Of a stretch of DNA of 28,268 nucleotides, positions 18,605 to 26,911 are shown piece by piece (the first letter of the stretch is position 1; each line of letters opens with the position of its first letter). This stretch comes from Saprospiraceae bacterium (lineage in GTDB: Bacteria > Bacteroidota > Bacteroidia > Chitinophagales > Saprospiraceae). The translations under genes and the position numbers were made by a program. Under the pieces are notes generated by a model. That model was not told the DNA's origin. It saw only the letters and a list, made by a program, of their open reading frames with translations, and ran no database searches. The DNA lies in contig JADKEB010000032.1 in assembly GCA_016718205.1 (NCBI GenBank), positions 1 to 28,268 on the forward strand, in the 5' to 3' direction.

Positions 18605-19642
18605 ATGCTGAAGCCCATGTTTCCAAAATCAAGTAAAATACTTATTACTGGTGCAACAGGATTTGTGGGTAGTTATATACTGATGAAATTATCGTCAGAA
18701 GGCTACAAAAATATCGTTTGTATAAAAAGACCTGATTCATCTATGGAGATGACGGCAGGTATATCAGATGTCGAGTGGGCTACCGGCGATATTATGGATG
18801 TATGCTTCCTTCATGAAATCACAAAAGGTGTTGACATCATCATTCATGCTGCAGCTATCGTCACATTTGATCCGGGGAGCTTTAAAAAAATGATCGCTAC
18901 TGCCATGGAAGGTACCGCAAACCTTGTAAATGCTGCATTGTGTAATGGGGTATCGAAATTTGTTCACATCAGCTCTGTTGCAGCTTTGGGCAGAAGAAGA
19001 ATTCAGGAGACCATCACAGAAAAGCATATCTTTTCCAAAAGTCAGTATGATACCACGTATGGTCTAAGTAAATTCCTTGCTGAACAGGAGGTATGGAGAG
19101 GCCATGCTGAAGGCCTTAATACCACCATTCTCAATCCATCCATGGTACTGGGTGCCGGAAAATGGCATGATTCGAGTGTACAAATATTTAGAAGGGTATA
19201 TGATGGACTAAAATATTATCCCTCAGGGATGACTGGGTGGGTAGATGTGAGAGATGTAGCTGATGTTGTATACCAAAGTATGACATCACAATACAATGGT
19301 GAACGATATATCATCAGTTCAGGAAATCACACTTATCAGTCTATATTTGAAAAAATAGCAAATCATCTCCATGTCCATGCCCCAAAACAATCCCTAAGCT
19401 CCCGTATGGGAAATCTGTTATGGCGGCTTGAGTCAGTAAGGTCGTGGCTGCTTAGCCAAAAACCTGTGATCACGAGAGAAACTGTGGTTTCTATGTCAGC
19501 AAAGTCACAGTATGTCAATGAGAAGTCTGTCCAGGAATTGAATCTACTATACACTCCAATCGAAAAGACCATCGAAGAAAGCTGCAAAGTATTCTTATCT
19601 TCCTATCCTAAAGGTATAAAATCAGGTATTCTGGATATTTAA
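18605..19642 (+). CDS. NAD-dependent epimerase/dehydratase (extended SDR)
   Basis: A 345-residue short-chain dehydrogenase of the extended (sugar epimerase/dihydroflavonol-reductase-like) type. The Rossmann NAD(P) motif GATGFVG is at residues 16-22, an Asp/Ile pair (GDIMD) near 61-65, the strand HISSV with S124, and the catalytic pair Y152 and K156 in YGLSK. The later part (NPSMVLGAGKW, GWVDVRDVAD) matches the substrate domain of this family. The substrate cannot be decided from sequence: nucleotide sugars, sterol-like or flavonoid-type alcohols all occur. Apparently monocistronic; ATGs at 18605 and 18617 are both possible, the first giving a short extra N-terminus. Confidence 0.9.
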   Translation: MLKPMFPKSSKILITGATGFVGSYILMKLSSEGYKNIVCIKRPDSSMEMTAGISDVEWATGDIMDVCFLHEITKGVDIIIHAAAIVTFDPGSFKKMIATAMEGTANLVNAALCNGVSKFVHISSVAALGRRRIQETITEKHIFSKSQYDTTYGLSKFLAEQEVWRGHAEGLNTTILNPSMVLGAGKWHDSSVQIFRRVYDGLKYYPSGMTGWVDVRDVADVVYQSMTSQYNGERYIISSGNHTYQSIFEKIANHLHVHAPKQSLSSRMGNLLWRLESVRSWLLSQKPVITRETVVSMSAKSQYVNEKSVQELNLLYTPIEKTIEESCKVFLSSYPKGIKSGILDI

Positions 19643-19709
19643 ACCAACCAGAAAGTAAAATCTTTTACATTTTAAGTGACATTTTCAATTATTCATATAC
19701 AATTTCACT

Positions 19710-19717
19710 TAATTTTG
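19710..19717 (+). promoter_or_regulatory. Possible promoter of the C25 peptidase gene
   Basis: TAATTTTG fits TAnnTTTG, about 50 bases ahead of the start codon, in a context shared with the site at 16935-16942. The -33 element is not clear. Confidence 0.35.
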
Positions 19718-19765
19718 CGTTATATAGTCATCTATACAGAATAACATATTAATCAATAACGTAAT

Positions 19766-20368
19766 ATGATGGTAAATTTTAAAAATTACTTCGCACTCAT
19801 TTTACTGCTTTCAACAGTGTCTGCACTAAGTGGTCAAAATAAATTCGCTAATGAATGGATCCAGCCATCTAAAAAATACTATAAAATAAAAGTTGCTGAA
19901 AACGGCATCTATAAAGTGACCTACGAAGAACTGGTTGCAGCCGGCTTACCGCAAGGAACGATTGATGGTAGTGCTTTGAAGTTATATAATCTGGGAAAAG
20001 AGCAGGCTATCCATGTGAGTAATAATAGTTTTGGTGCAGGTGCCTGGTTTGAATTTTATGGCGTAAAAAATACCATCGGTCTTGATTCTCTCCTATTTCT
20101 AGATTGGAGAAAGGATTTGCTCAATCCTGATTATTCTTTTATCACTGATACTAATTCCTACTTTCTGACACTATCTCCTGAAACTGTCAACCTGAGATAT
20201 AATCAGATCAATCCTGATTTTACCAACAATACGCTGACACCACTGCCCTATTACATTCATGAAGAAAAAGTAGTGTATACACATAGTTACTTTAAAAATA
20301 TTGATTATCAAGTGAGATATTCCCATTTTGAGCCGAGTGAAGGTTTTGCATCAGGTCTATTGCAATAA
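19766..20368 (+). CDS. PorU2-like gene, N-terminal piece
   Basis: A 200-residue open piece: signal peptide LILLLSTVSALSGQ, then WIQPSKKYYKIKVAENGIYK, the start typical of PorU and PorU2 proteins, and an Ig-like/N-terminal domain (LKLYNLGKEQAIHV, WFEFYGVKN). It runs into a stop at 20366-20368; the next frame resumes near 20360 as AIIQYKNKFSGYV. The piece alone would be an exported, inactive fragment. Confidence 0.7.
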   Translation: MMVNFKNYFALILLLSTVSALSGQNKFANEWIQPSKKYYKIKVAENGIYKVTYEELVAAGLPQGTIDGSALKLYNLGKEQAIHVSNNSFGAGAWFEFYGVKNTIGLDSLLFLDWRKDLLNPDYSFITDTNSYFLTLSPETVNLRYNQINPDFTNNTLTPLPYYIHEEKVVYTHSYFKNIDYQVRYSHFEPSEGFASGLLQ

Positions 20369-21585
20369 TCCAATACAAAAATAAATTCTCCGGCTATGTC
20401 ACTACTGGACCAAATCCTGTTTTAGAATTCAGGACCGGGCAAAATAATCGCGGTTCTGTTCTTGAAATCAGATGGAATGGTGTATTGAAAGATAAAAAAT
20501 CAAGTAGTCCTATACTTACTACACAACATTCATACGTTCTTACCAAAAATGAACTATTGGCCTCCAATATTTTAAGTTTAAGTAATGTTAATACCTCAGA
20601 CGACAGGCACATTATAGCCAATGCACTAGTGAAATTTCCCAGAATTTTTGATTTTGGCGATAAGCCTGCTTATGAATTTAAACTTGCTGCTTCTTCAGGA
20701 AGACGTATGCTCGATATTGCATCTTTTCAGACAGAAAATAAAAATGTCATCCTGTATGATGTTACCAACAATTTCAGATATAATACCAGAACTGAAGCTG
20801 GCAAAATACAAGCCATCCTCAATGGAACCATCAATGAATCGCATATGGTCCTGGCTAATACAGGATCAGGGACAAAAAGCGTAGTGTCCATTTCTATATT
20901 TACTCCCAAAGCATTTGAAAACAAAGGTCAGCAGTATGTCATCATCACCGCAAAGTCCCTTCAGCCATCAGGACAAAATGCAGTCAAAGAGTATGCCGAC
21001 TACAGATCAAGCAATATAGGAGGAGGTTATAAGACGGAAGTGCTGGATATTCAGGACATCTATGATCATTTTGCCTATGGTATAGACAGACATTTTATAG
21101 GAATCAAACACCTGGCAGCATATATGAAGACCAACTGGCCGGGTCTAAAATTTGTCATGTTGCTGGGCAAAGGTGTCGAATACCCTTTCATGCGTTCAGA
21201 AAATGATGTCATCAACAATACGGACCGCATATTTTATGTCCCGACCTACGGATACATTGGATCTGACAATATGCTGTTTTCAGAAGGCAACTTTCCGGAT
21301 CCGTATTTTGCTTTGGGTAGAATTGCCGCGCGAACGCCAGAGGATATCCGAAACTATCTCGATAAGGTCAGGGAGTATGAGCAGGCACCATTTACGCCCC
21401 AAACGATCGAAGACAAATACTGGATGAAACGGGTGATGAATCTGGGTGGCGGTAAAACGATCAGGAACAAAATGACATCAGGAACGGATTGGAAGGTATG
21501 GCATCCTTACTGCAGGATACGATCTATGGGGCAGATGTACGGGCGTATTATAAACGGAGTTCCGACGCTGTACAATTTGATGTAA
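20369..21585 (+). CDS. PorU2-like gene, first part of the catalytic domain
   Basis: Open from just after the first break (FSGYVTTGPNPVLEF) to 21585. Contains the C25 subdomain strand VVSISIFTPKAFENKGQQYV, then KFVMLLGKGVEYP and PDPYFALGRIAARTPEDI, which are characteristic of gingipain-type peptidases. The true frame leaves this one near 21465 (EQNDIRNGLEGMASLL lies one base over), so the last ~40 residues here are out of frame. Confidence 0.7.
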
Positions 21586-22235
21586 ATGAAGAAATCAACG
21601 AACTGTTTGAAAATGGGGTAAGTTTCATCAACTTTTTCGGACACTCCGGAACTGGATCCTGGGATTTTTCAATTGATAATCCCAGAAACTATGACAATTT
21701 CGGAAAGTATCCCTTCATCAATTCCTTCGGTTGCTACTCAGGCAATCTGCATGGCACTTCCAGAGGCATCAGTGAATTGTTTGTTCTTGAAAAAAATCGG
21801 GGGTCGATCGGTTTTCTGGCATCAACCGGTACAGCATTTATTCCGGCATTATCCACCTACGGTGCCCGCTTCTATCATATGCTTCTCAAAGACAGAAGAT
21901 ATAATACCTTTGGTGAAGTGATCAGGTACATCGCTGAACAAAACAGGACATCGCAGTTTTCTGATCTGGCGTTGTTTTCCCAATTGACCTTACATGGTGA
22001 TCCGGCACTGAAACCTTATCTTTTTAACGGTCCTGATTATGTTTTTGATGGTAAAACAGCAGCCACCCAACCAGCCAATATCCAGGCCGCTCTAAAGGAA
22101 TATCAGATAGAGCTCAATGTGGCTAATATAGGGCAACACAGAAATGATTCTGTGGATATAGTATTTTACCACGAATTGCCCAACGGAAAAGTGGTGGACA
22201 CGGTATTATGTCAAACAGACAGGTATAGGAAATAG
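21489..22235 (+). CDS. PorU2-like gene, catalytic core
   Basis: Holds the His-Cys dyad of the C25 family: NFFGHSGTGSWDFS and then NSFGCYSGNLHG, about 30 residues apart as usual. After them come FLASTGTAFIPAL, LTLHGDPALKPYLF (the conserved 'GDPA' end of the fold) and the start of an Ig-like domain. The frame is lost near 22220 and the piece stops at 22235. Confidence 0.75.
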   Translation: MEGMASLLQDTIYGADVRAYYKRSSDAVQFDVNEEINELFENGVSFINFFGHSGTGSWDFSIDNPRNYDNFGKYPFINSFGCYSGNLHGTSRGISELFVLEKNRGSIGFLASTGTAFIPALSTYGARFYHMLLKDRRYNTFGEVIRYIAEQNRTSQFSDLALFSQLTLHGDPALKPYLFNGPDYVFDGKTAATQPANIQAALKEYQIELNVANIGQHRNDSVDIVFYHELPNGKVVDTVLCQTDRYRK

Positions 22236-22287
22236 TAAAAAATCACCATCACCCTCAAAAATCATGGTCTTGCTTCTGTGGGGAAAA

Positions 22288-22849
22288 CAAACTGCACGCT
22301 GTCATCGACCCTAAAAACCTCATAACTGAATTACCTTCTCCGGAAGCCGAAAGCAACAATGAACTGTTTACCAATAATCAGAAAGGTTTTGAGTTTTTTG
22401 TATCTGACAATTTTGCCACCGCCATCTACCCACCCGATTTTGCCATGATCAATACCAGGGATCACTTTATCCTGAAAGCATCTACAAGTAGTGTGCCCGT
22501 TGCCAAGGGCAATTTTGTGTTTCAGATCGACACCACCGCCTATTTCAACAGCCCCATCAAAGAAACCGCCAAAGTAGAATCTGAAGGTGGGCTGATCCAA
22601 TATGTGCCCAAGATGCTTCTGGTGCCAGACAGGGTATATTACTGGCGGGTGAGCCCGGATAGTGTCCCAGGTCAGGGATATAAATGGTCTCAGTCATCTT
22701 TTGCCTTCCTGCCCAATGAAGATGAAGGCTGGAATCAGAGTCACTTCTTTCAGTTTGCCCAAATGAATTTACTGATCTGGAGATCAGTGAGGAGTCAGGA
22801 AGGAGGTTTGAGTTTGGGAAGGAGAATTTTAAAATTATTAAAAAAATAG
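22288..22849 (+). CDS. PorU2-like gene, Ig-like linker piece
   Basis: The frame KLHAVIDPKNLITELPSPEA, then FEFFVSDNFATAIYPPDFAM and VYYWRVSPDSVPGQGYKWS, resembles the beta-sandwich region that follows the catalytic domain in PorU2 proteins. No start codon belongs to the piece; an internal ATG at 22445 is open. The true frame leaves near 22765 (NEFTDLEISEESGRFEFGKE lies one base over). Confidence 0.65.
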
Positions 22850-23602
22850 AATATGGAATCCTAATGATAGACCTTATTTTATTTAGAATAATTATTTGCA
22901 AGCAAAATCATTTGCATGGGATTTTATGGATGGGGTGGAATTGTTATCAATAATGACAATAATTTTGATTAAGCAATGCCTGGGGTAAATTGGGAGTTTT
23001 AATCCAACAGGCAAACTATGATGTTCATGCTTTTAAAACTAATACCCAATGAAAGAAAAAAATTAATAGATTTTATTGAAAATAAAATTAACAACGAAAA
23101 TATTTAGTATCTTTTACATTCAAAAAAAGATGATTCAAATTATACCCTAAGAATTGGGCAGCAGATTCTTTATTATATGGAAAATCATTTTTACTGTTTT
23201 AGAAAACTTGGAGCAAAAAAATTAGACAATTATCAAAAAAGGTTCTGTTCCTTATATTTTACAATTACATAAAGGAAAGAAATGTTTATTTGAAGAAATA
23301 GTTGGAGAAATGTAAATGATAATTGAAAAAATTTAGCAACAATGCATTTTAAAAAATAAAGGTTAAAATTAAACCTGCAATAGGAATTAAAAAATTTTTA
23401 AAATAAAAATCTAAAATATAAATTTCTGAAAAATGGAGTTAAAAAAAATGTGATAGATATATTAATTGGAATCAAAATCAAGGAAATTAATTTTAAACTT
23501 ATAAATCGAATTTCAAAACAAAAAATTTTAATTTGACTTAAACAAAAAAAACAATAAAATTTAAAGTATTAAGTTTGATCAATATTAAGACAATCACCAC
23601 AA
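22850..23602 (+). other. Decayed, very AT-rich internal segment of the PorU2-like gene
   Basis: About 750 bases with no open frame of useful length, but not random. Short stretches in changing frames match what a PorU2 protein has here: GFYGWGGIVINNDN near 22920, ERKKLIDFIENKINNEN near 23055, PKNWAADSLLYGKSF near 23150, LGAKKIRQLSKK near 23210 and GSVPYILQLHKGKK near 23245. Homology resumes cleanly at FWRISYDPLPDAA (23606). The base composition is far more A/T-rich than on either side, with many A and T runs and frequent single-base indels. Confidence 0.6.
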
Positions 23603-24706
23603 CTCAATTTCTGGCGAATTTCTTACGATCCTCTTCCAGATGCTGCCATTTCCTTTGTCAAAACAGAACCCAATCTGGCATCCAATGAAATCAAACAAGG
23701 GGAAAAAATCAAAATATTCTACGATGTTTTCAATGTCAATTATGTCGGCATGGACAGCATCCTGGTCAAATATTCTTATGTGACTGGCGAAAATCAATCT
23801 GTCAGCGCATATAAAAAGTTGGGTAAACTAGGTGCTGGCCAAAAACTGAACGATTTTATTGAATTTACAGTTGGCGCGGGCAACCTGACGGACGTGCGTA
23901 TGATCATAGAAATCAATCCTGACAACCAGCAGCCGGAGTTGAACCTTTTCAACAATATACTCACCAAACAGTTTGGAGTCCAGCGGGATAATACCAATCC
24001 ACTGCTCGATATCTACTTCGATGGGGTCAGAATCATGGATGGAGACATCGTCTCCCCCAAACCGGAAATCCTGGTCACCCTGGAAGATGACAATACCTTC
24101 CTGCCGGTCACCGACCCCAATCTCTTCGAAATCAAGCTGGACACCGGCAGAAATCAAGTCCTGACCATACCTGTCAACAGCCCTCAAATCAAGTTTACCC
24201 CTGCCGGTGGCAATAATAAAACAGCAAAAATTCAGTATTACCCTACCCTCAAAGAAGGAGAGTACAAACTCATCGTACAAGCCAAAGATGCCTCCGGCAA
24301 TAAGTCCGGCGTCAACCCCAGAAGTGTCAACTTCAGAGTAATAGAGAAACAAAGCGTCAGCAATGTACTCAACTACCCCAATCCGTTTTCCACTTCCACC
24401 CAGTTTGTATTTACACTCACAGGTGCCGAAGTGCCCGAAATCATGTCTATCTCCATCATGACTCTTTCAGGGAAAGTCGTCCGGGAAATCATTAAAGAAG
24501 AACTTGGACCACTCCGTATAGGCCTCAACCGCACAGAGTACCGATGGGACGGCACCGACGAATATGGCAGTAAGCTCGGAAATGGGGTATATCTTTACAA
24601 GGTCAACACCCGTAAAAAGGACAAATCTGCTTATGATCAATTCTCTCAGGATGAAACTGATAAGTACTTCAAGGAAGGATTTGGGAAGATGGTGATCTTG
24701 CGGTGA
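23603..24706 (+). CDS. PorU2-like gene, C-terminal piece with T9SS sorting domain
   Basis: An intact frame from NFWRISYDPLPDAA to 24706 (about 365 residues; first internal ATG 23750). It contains a CARDB-like/Ig-like domain (EIKQGEKIKIFYDVFNVNY), another beta-sandwich (LLDIYFDGVRIMDGDIVSPK), and a C-terminal FlgD-like T9SS sorting domain (VLNYPNPFSTSTQF, YRWDGTDEYGSKLGNGVYL). The ending KEGFGKMVILR is typical of such sorting domains. Confidence 0.8.
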   Translation, partial: LNFWRISYDPLPDAAISFVKTEPNLASNEIKQGEKIKIFYDVFNVNYVGMDSILVKYSYVTGENQSVSAYKKLGKLGAGQKLNDFIEFTVGAGNLTDVRMIIEINPDNQQPELNLFNNILTKQFGVQRDNTNPLLDIYFDGVRIMDGDIVSPKPEILVTLEDDNTFLPVTDPNLFEIKLDTGRNQVLTIPVNSPQIKFTPAGGNNKTAKIQYYPTLKEGEYKLIVQAKDASGNKSGVNPRSVNFRVIEKQSVSNVLNYPNPFSTSTQFVFTLTGAEVPEIMSISIMTLSGKVVREIIKEELGPLRIGLNRTEYRWDGTDEYGSKLGNGVYLYKVNTRKKDKSAYDQFSQDETDKYFKEGFGKMVILR

Positions 24707-24715
24707 CAATTTCTT

Positions 24716-24852
24716 GTTGTCCAAAGTCTCTGACTTTTGGACCATTATCCGCCGGTCTCATGACCGGAACGTTTGTTTATAAACCGGTCCGAGACCGTAA
24801 GATAGGTTCCGTCAAAGTCAGATAAGACTTTGACAAACGAAGATAATGTTAC
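24716..24852. repeat. Composite REP-like repeat, copy 1
   Basis: A 137-base unit with four successive hairpins: GTCCAAAGTC...GACTTTTGGAC, CCGGTCTCATGACCGG, ACCGGTCCGAGACCGT, and GTCAAAGTC...GACTTTGAC. It directly follows the PorU2-like stop codon and is followed without gap by copy 2. The repeats are the presumed target of the RAYT transposase at 25001-25573. Confidence 0.85.
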
Positions 24853-24985
24853 GTTGTCCAAAGTCTCCGACTTTTGGACCATTATCTGCCGGTCTCATGA
24901 CCGGAGAATTAGTTTTACAACCGGTCAGAGACCGTAAGATAGCTTCCGTCAAAGTCAAGTAAGACTTTGACAAACAAAGCTAATA
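24853..24985. repeat. Composite REP-like repeat, copy 2
   Basis: Same four-hairpin layout as copy 1, with several substitutions, some compensatory within stems (for example CCGGTCAGAGACCGT). It ends about 15 bases before the transposase ATG, so it forms the leader of that gene and may control its expression. Confidence 0.85.
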
Positions 24986-25000
24986 ATTCTAAATTTTATT

Positions 25001-25573
25001 ATGGGATACAAAATTGAAAACCAAGGTGAAATCCATTTTTTAACAATGACGGTGGTAGGATGGGCCGATATTTTTTCCCGACAGATATACAGAGATATAG
25101 TTCTACAAAGCATGAAATACAGCATGGAAAACAAAAGCCTTATTGTATATGCATATGTGATTATGACAAATCATATACATTGCATTTGGCAGGCAAAAAA
25201 CTCAAACTTATCAGATATAGTAAGAGATTTTAAAAAATTTACATCTTCTCAAATTGTAAAAATGATCCAATCTAATATTGAAAGCAGATCCGAATGGCTA
25301 AAAATCATTTTTGAATATCATGCAAAATTCAACAATAATAATAGCTTTAACCAGGTTTGGCAAAATGGCAATCACCCAATTGAATTACAATCACCCAAAT
25401 TTTTCAGACAAAAATTGGATTACATACACCTGAATCCTGTAAGGGCAGGATGGGTAAAAAAACCTGAGGAATACCTTTATAGTAGTGCTACAAATTATAT
25501 AACCAATACTGGATTAATTGAAGTTACAATTTTAGATTTACCTCTTTCGGATATAGGCTATGTTGGTGTATAG
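25001..25573 (+). CDS. REP-associated tyrosine transposase (RAYT, Y1_Tnp)
   Basis: A 190-residue HUH-type single-strand DNA transposase of the TnpA-REP group. The HUH pair is H58 and H60 in VIMTNHIHCIW; the catalytic tyrosine is Y141 in the family signature DYIHLNPVRAGWV, followed by YSSATNY. RAYTs bind and cut REP hairpins; they are usually single-copy domesticated genes next to the repeats they spread. Here two repeats lie directly upstream and two and a part downstream. The gene is more AT-rich than the repeats around it. No frameshift, all key residues present, so probably active. Confidence 0.92.
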   Translation: MGYKIENQGEIHFLTMTVVGWADIFSRQIYRDIVLQSMKYSMENKSLIVYAYVIMTNHIHCIWQAKNSNLSDIVRDFKKFTSSQIVKMIQSNIESRSEWLKIIFEYHAKFNNNNSFNQVWQNGNHPIELQSPKFFRQKLDYIHLNPVRAGWVKKPEEYLYSSATNYITNTGLIEVTILDLPLSDIGYVGV

Positions 25574-25589
25574 TATGATTGAAAATTGC

Positions 25590-25625
25590 CTGTTGACTTC
25601 AAAGATAGGTAAGACTTTGACTAAC
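25590..25625. repeat. Partial composite REP repeat
   Basis: Only the last hairpin of the unit remains (TTGACTTCAAAGATAGG, then TAAGACTTTGAC), 17 bases after the transposase stop codon. Its first arm has changed from GTCAAAGTC. Confidence 0.6.
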
Positions 25626-25635
25626 AAGCACGACA

Positions 25636-25753
25636 GTTGTCCAAAGTCTTTTGACTTTAGGACTATTATCTAACGGTCTCATGACCGTAATGTACGTTTC
25701 GCACCGGTCGGAGACCGTATGATAAATCTCATCAAAGTCAGATAAGCACGACA
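25636..25753. repeat. Composite REP-like repeat, copy 3
   Basis: Starts GTTGTCCAAAGTC like copies 1 and 2, then GTCTCATGAC and CGGTCGGAGACCG hairpins. The final GACTTTGAC arm is missing because copy 4 begins there: the two form a 118-base direct tandem repeat differing at one base (TTTCGC against TCTCGC). Confidence 0.85.
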
Positions 25754-25877
25754 GTTGTCCAAAGTCTTTTGACTTTAGGACTATTATCTAACGGTCTCAT
25801 GACCGTAATGTACGTCTCGCACCGGTCGGAGACCGTATGATAAATCTCATCAAAGTCAGATAAGACTTTGACCAACG
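25754..25877. repeat. Composite REP-like repeat, copy 4
   Basis: Almost identical to copy 3, but with the complete last hairpin (TCAAAGTCAGATAAGACTTTGA). The near identity with copy 3 against clear divergence from copies 1 and 2 points to a very recent tandem duplication. Confidence 0.85.
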
Positions 25878-25892
25878 GTTATTATTAATAGC

Positions 25893-25930
25893 ATCGCAGT
25901 TGCAAACTGCGACGAACAATCTTATCTTTG
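25893..25930 (+). promoter_or_regulatory. wzm promoter overlapping a palindrome
   Basis: TCGCAGTT/AACTGCGA forms an 8-bp stem with a 3-base loop (25894-25912). A GTTG (25899-25902), close to the TTTG -33 element, lies inside it, and TATCTTTG (25923-25930), a perfect TAnnTTTG, follows at 20 bases. The -7 box ends only 9 bases before the first wzm ATG, so the transcript would be almost leaderless or start at the second ATG (25946). The palindrome could be an operator or simply a repeat that supplied a promoter. Confidence 0.5.
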
Positions 25931-25939
25931 TCCTAAAAT

Positions 25940-26802
25940 ATGCTGATGTCCGCTGCGGAAAAACCATTTGAAATCATTATCAAACCGAGATCATCGTTTG
26001 CTATCAACTGGCAGGAGTTATGGCAATACAGAGAGTTGTTATACTTTTTTGCGTGGAAGGAAGTGAAGGTGAGATATAAACAGGCAGTACTGGGTGTGGC
26101 GTGGACATTGCTGCAGCCTTTGGCGATGATGGCCGTATTTATAATCCTGTTAAACAGGGGATTGGGTGTGTCGACCGGAGAAATCCCACCGCCACTGTAT
26201 TATCTTTCAGGGCTGATCATATGGAATCTGTTTAATCATGCCGTCACCAATGCAGCGGGGTCGATGGTGTCCAATGCCAATATCATTAAAAAAATATATT
26301 TTCCGCGATTGGTGATTCCGATATCATCGGTATTGGTATCCAGTTTTGATTTTTTAATCAGTTTGATATTATTTTTTGTTTTGATATTATATTATCAAAT
26401 ATCAGGTAATATAGACATTTCATTGCTGCTTTTGATACCTACTGTACTGCTTGCCTATTTCATAACTGCCATTACAGCCTTTAGTTTGGGTACTTTTCTT
26501 TCTGCCATCAATGTCAAATACCGGGATGTGCGCTACGCCCTGCCTTTTTTGTACAGAGTTTGTTTTTTATCACTCCGGTGATGTACGACGGGCGTGTGAT
26601 CCAATCTGAATGGATAGTAAAACTGCTTCAATGGAATCCATTGTATTGGGCAATAGAGATCGTCAGGCAGACGTTACAAGGAAGTCAGTTGTGGACCCCA
26701 TCTTCGGAAATTTGGCTGGTATTTTTAGTTTTGTTTATTATGTTCATTATAGCGATATATGTATTTCGAAAAACAGAAGCCTATTTTGCAGATATTGTGT
26801 AA
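25940..26802 (+). CDS. wzm: Polysaccharide ABC transporter permease Wzm, one frameshift
   Basis: ABC-2 type permease that, with Wzt, exports O-antigen or other polysaccharide across the inner membrane. The N-terminus has the typical amphipathic start (LWQYRELLYFFAWKEVKVRYKQAVLGVAW, at about residues 27-55), then six hydrophobic segments. The frame breaks at a run of six Ts (26545-26550): as written it stops at 26581, while one extra T restores ALPFFVQSLFFITPVMYDG and then WNPLYWAIEIVRQ to the stop at 26802. Corrected length about 288 residues, normal for Wzm. The break in a homopolymer in an otherwise perfect gene favours a sequencing error. The partner wzt starts about 680 bases downstream. 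Confidence 0.88.
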
Positions 26803-26812
26803 TTTTGTGGAT

Positions 26813-26856
26813 GGACTTTGGACTTTGGTCTTTGGACTTTGGACTTTGGACTTTGG
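26813..26856. repeat. GGACTTT heptamer array
   Basis: Six tandem copies of GGACTTT (one GGTCTTT), starting 10 bases after wzm. Together with the opposite-sense array at 26866-26908 it can form an imperfect long hairpin. Confidence 0.85.
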
Positions 26857-26865
26857 TTAAATTCC

Positions 26866-26908
26866 TAACCACCACCTAAAGACTAAAGACCAATAACTAA
26901 AGACTAAA
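26866..26908. repeat. CTAAAGA-type heptamer array, inverted arm
   Basis: Units such as CTAAAGA, CTAAAGACC and ACTAAAG, roughly the complement of the preceding array. It ends three bases before the four-helix-bundle ATG. Confidence 0.7.
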
Positions 26909-26911
26909 AAA

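Larger units (their letters stand above)
19766..24706 (+). pseudogene. porU2: PorU2-like C25 (gingipain-type) peptidase, multiply frameshifted
   Basis: One ancestral gene of about 1,650 codons, the usual size of the PorU2 group: large C25-family cysteine peptidases related to the T9SS sortase PorU, which cleaves sorting signals and attaches cargo to anionic LPS. Order: signal peptide (ending about residue 23), the N-terminal domain with NGIYKVTYEELVAAG, the C25 catalytic domain, Ig-like regions, and a C-terminal T9SS/FlgD-like domain. The catalytic His (NFFGHSG, codon 21642-21644) and Cys (SFGCYSG, codon 21732-21734) are intact. Frame breaks occur near 20360, 21465, 22220, 22285 and 22765. 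Segment 22850-23600 is AT-rich and broken throughout. As written it cannot make a full protein; whether this is decay or assembly error is unsettled. PorU2's exact role is less well known than PorU's. Confidence 0.8.

Noticed and set aside
19363..19587. Minus-strand open frames inside the epimerase and other large genes
   Set aside because: They mirror well-supported plus-strand coding sequence and have no motifs of their own.
24716..25877. CRISPR array
   Set aside because: The repeats are long, each internally palindromic, directly abutting or interrupted by a transposase, and there are no unique spacers of even length.
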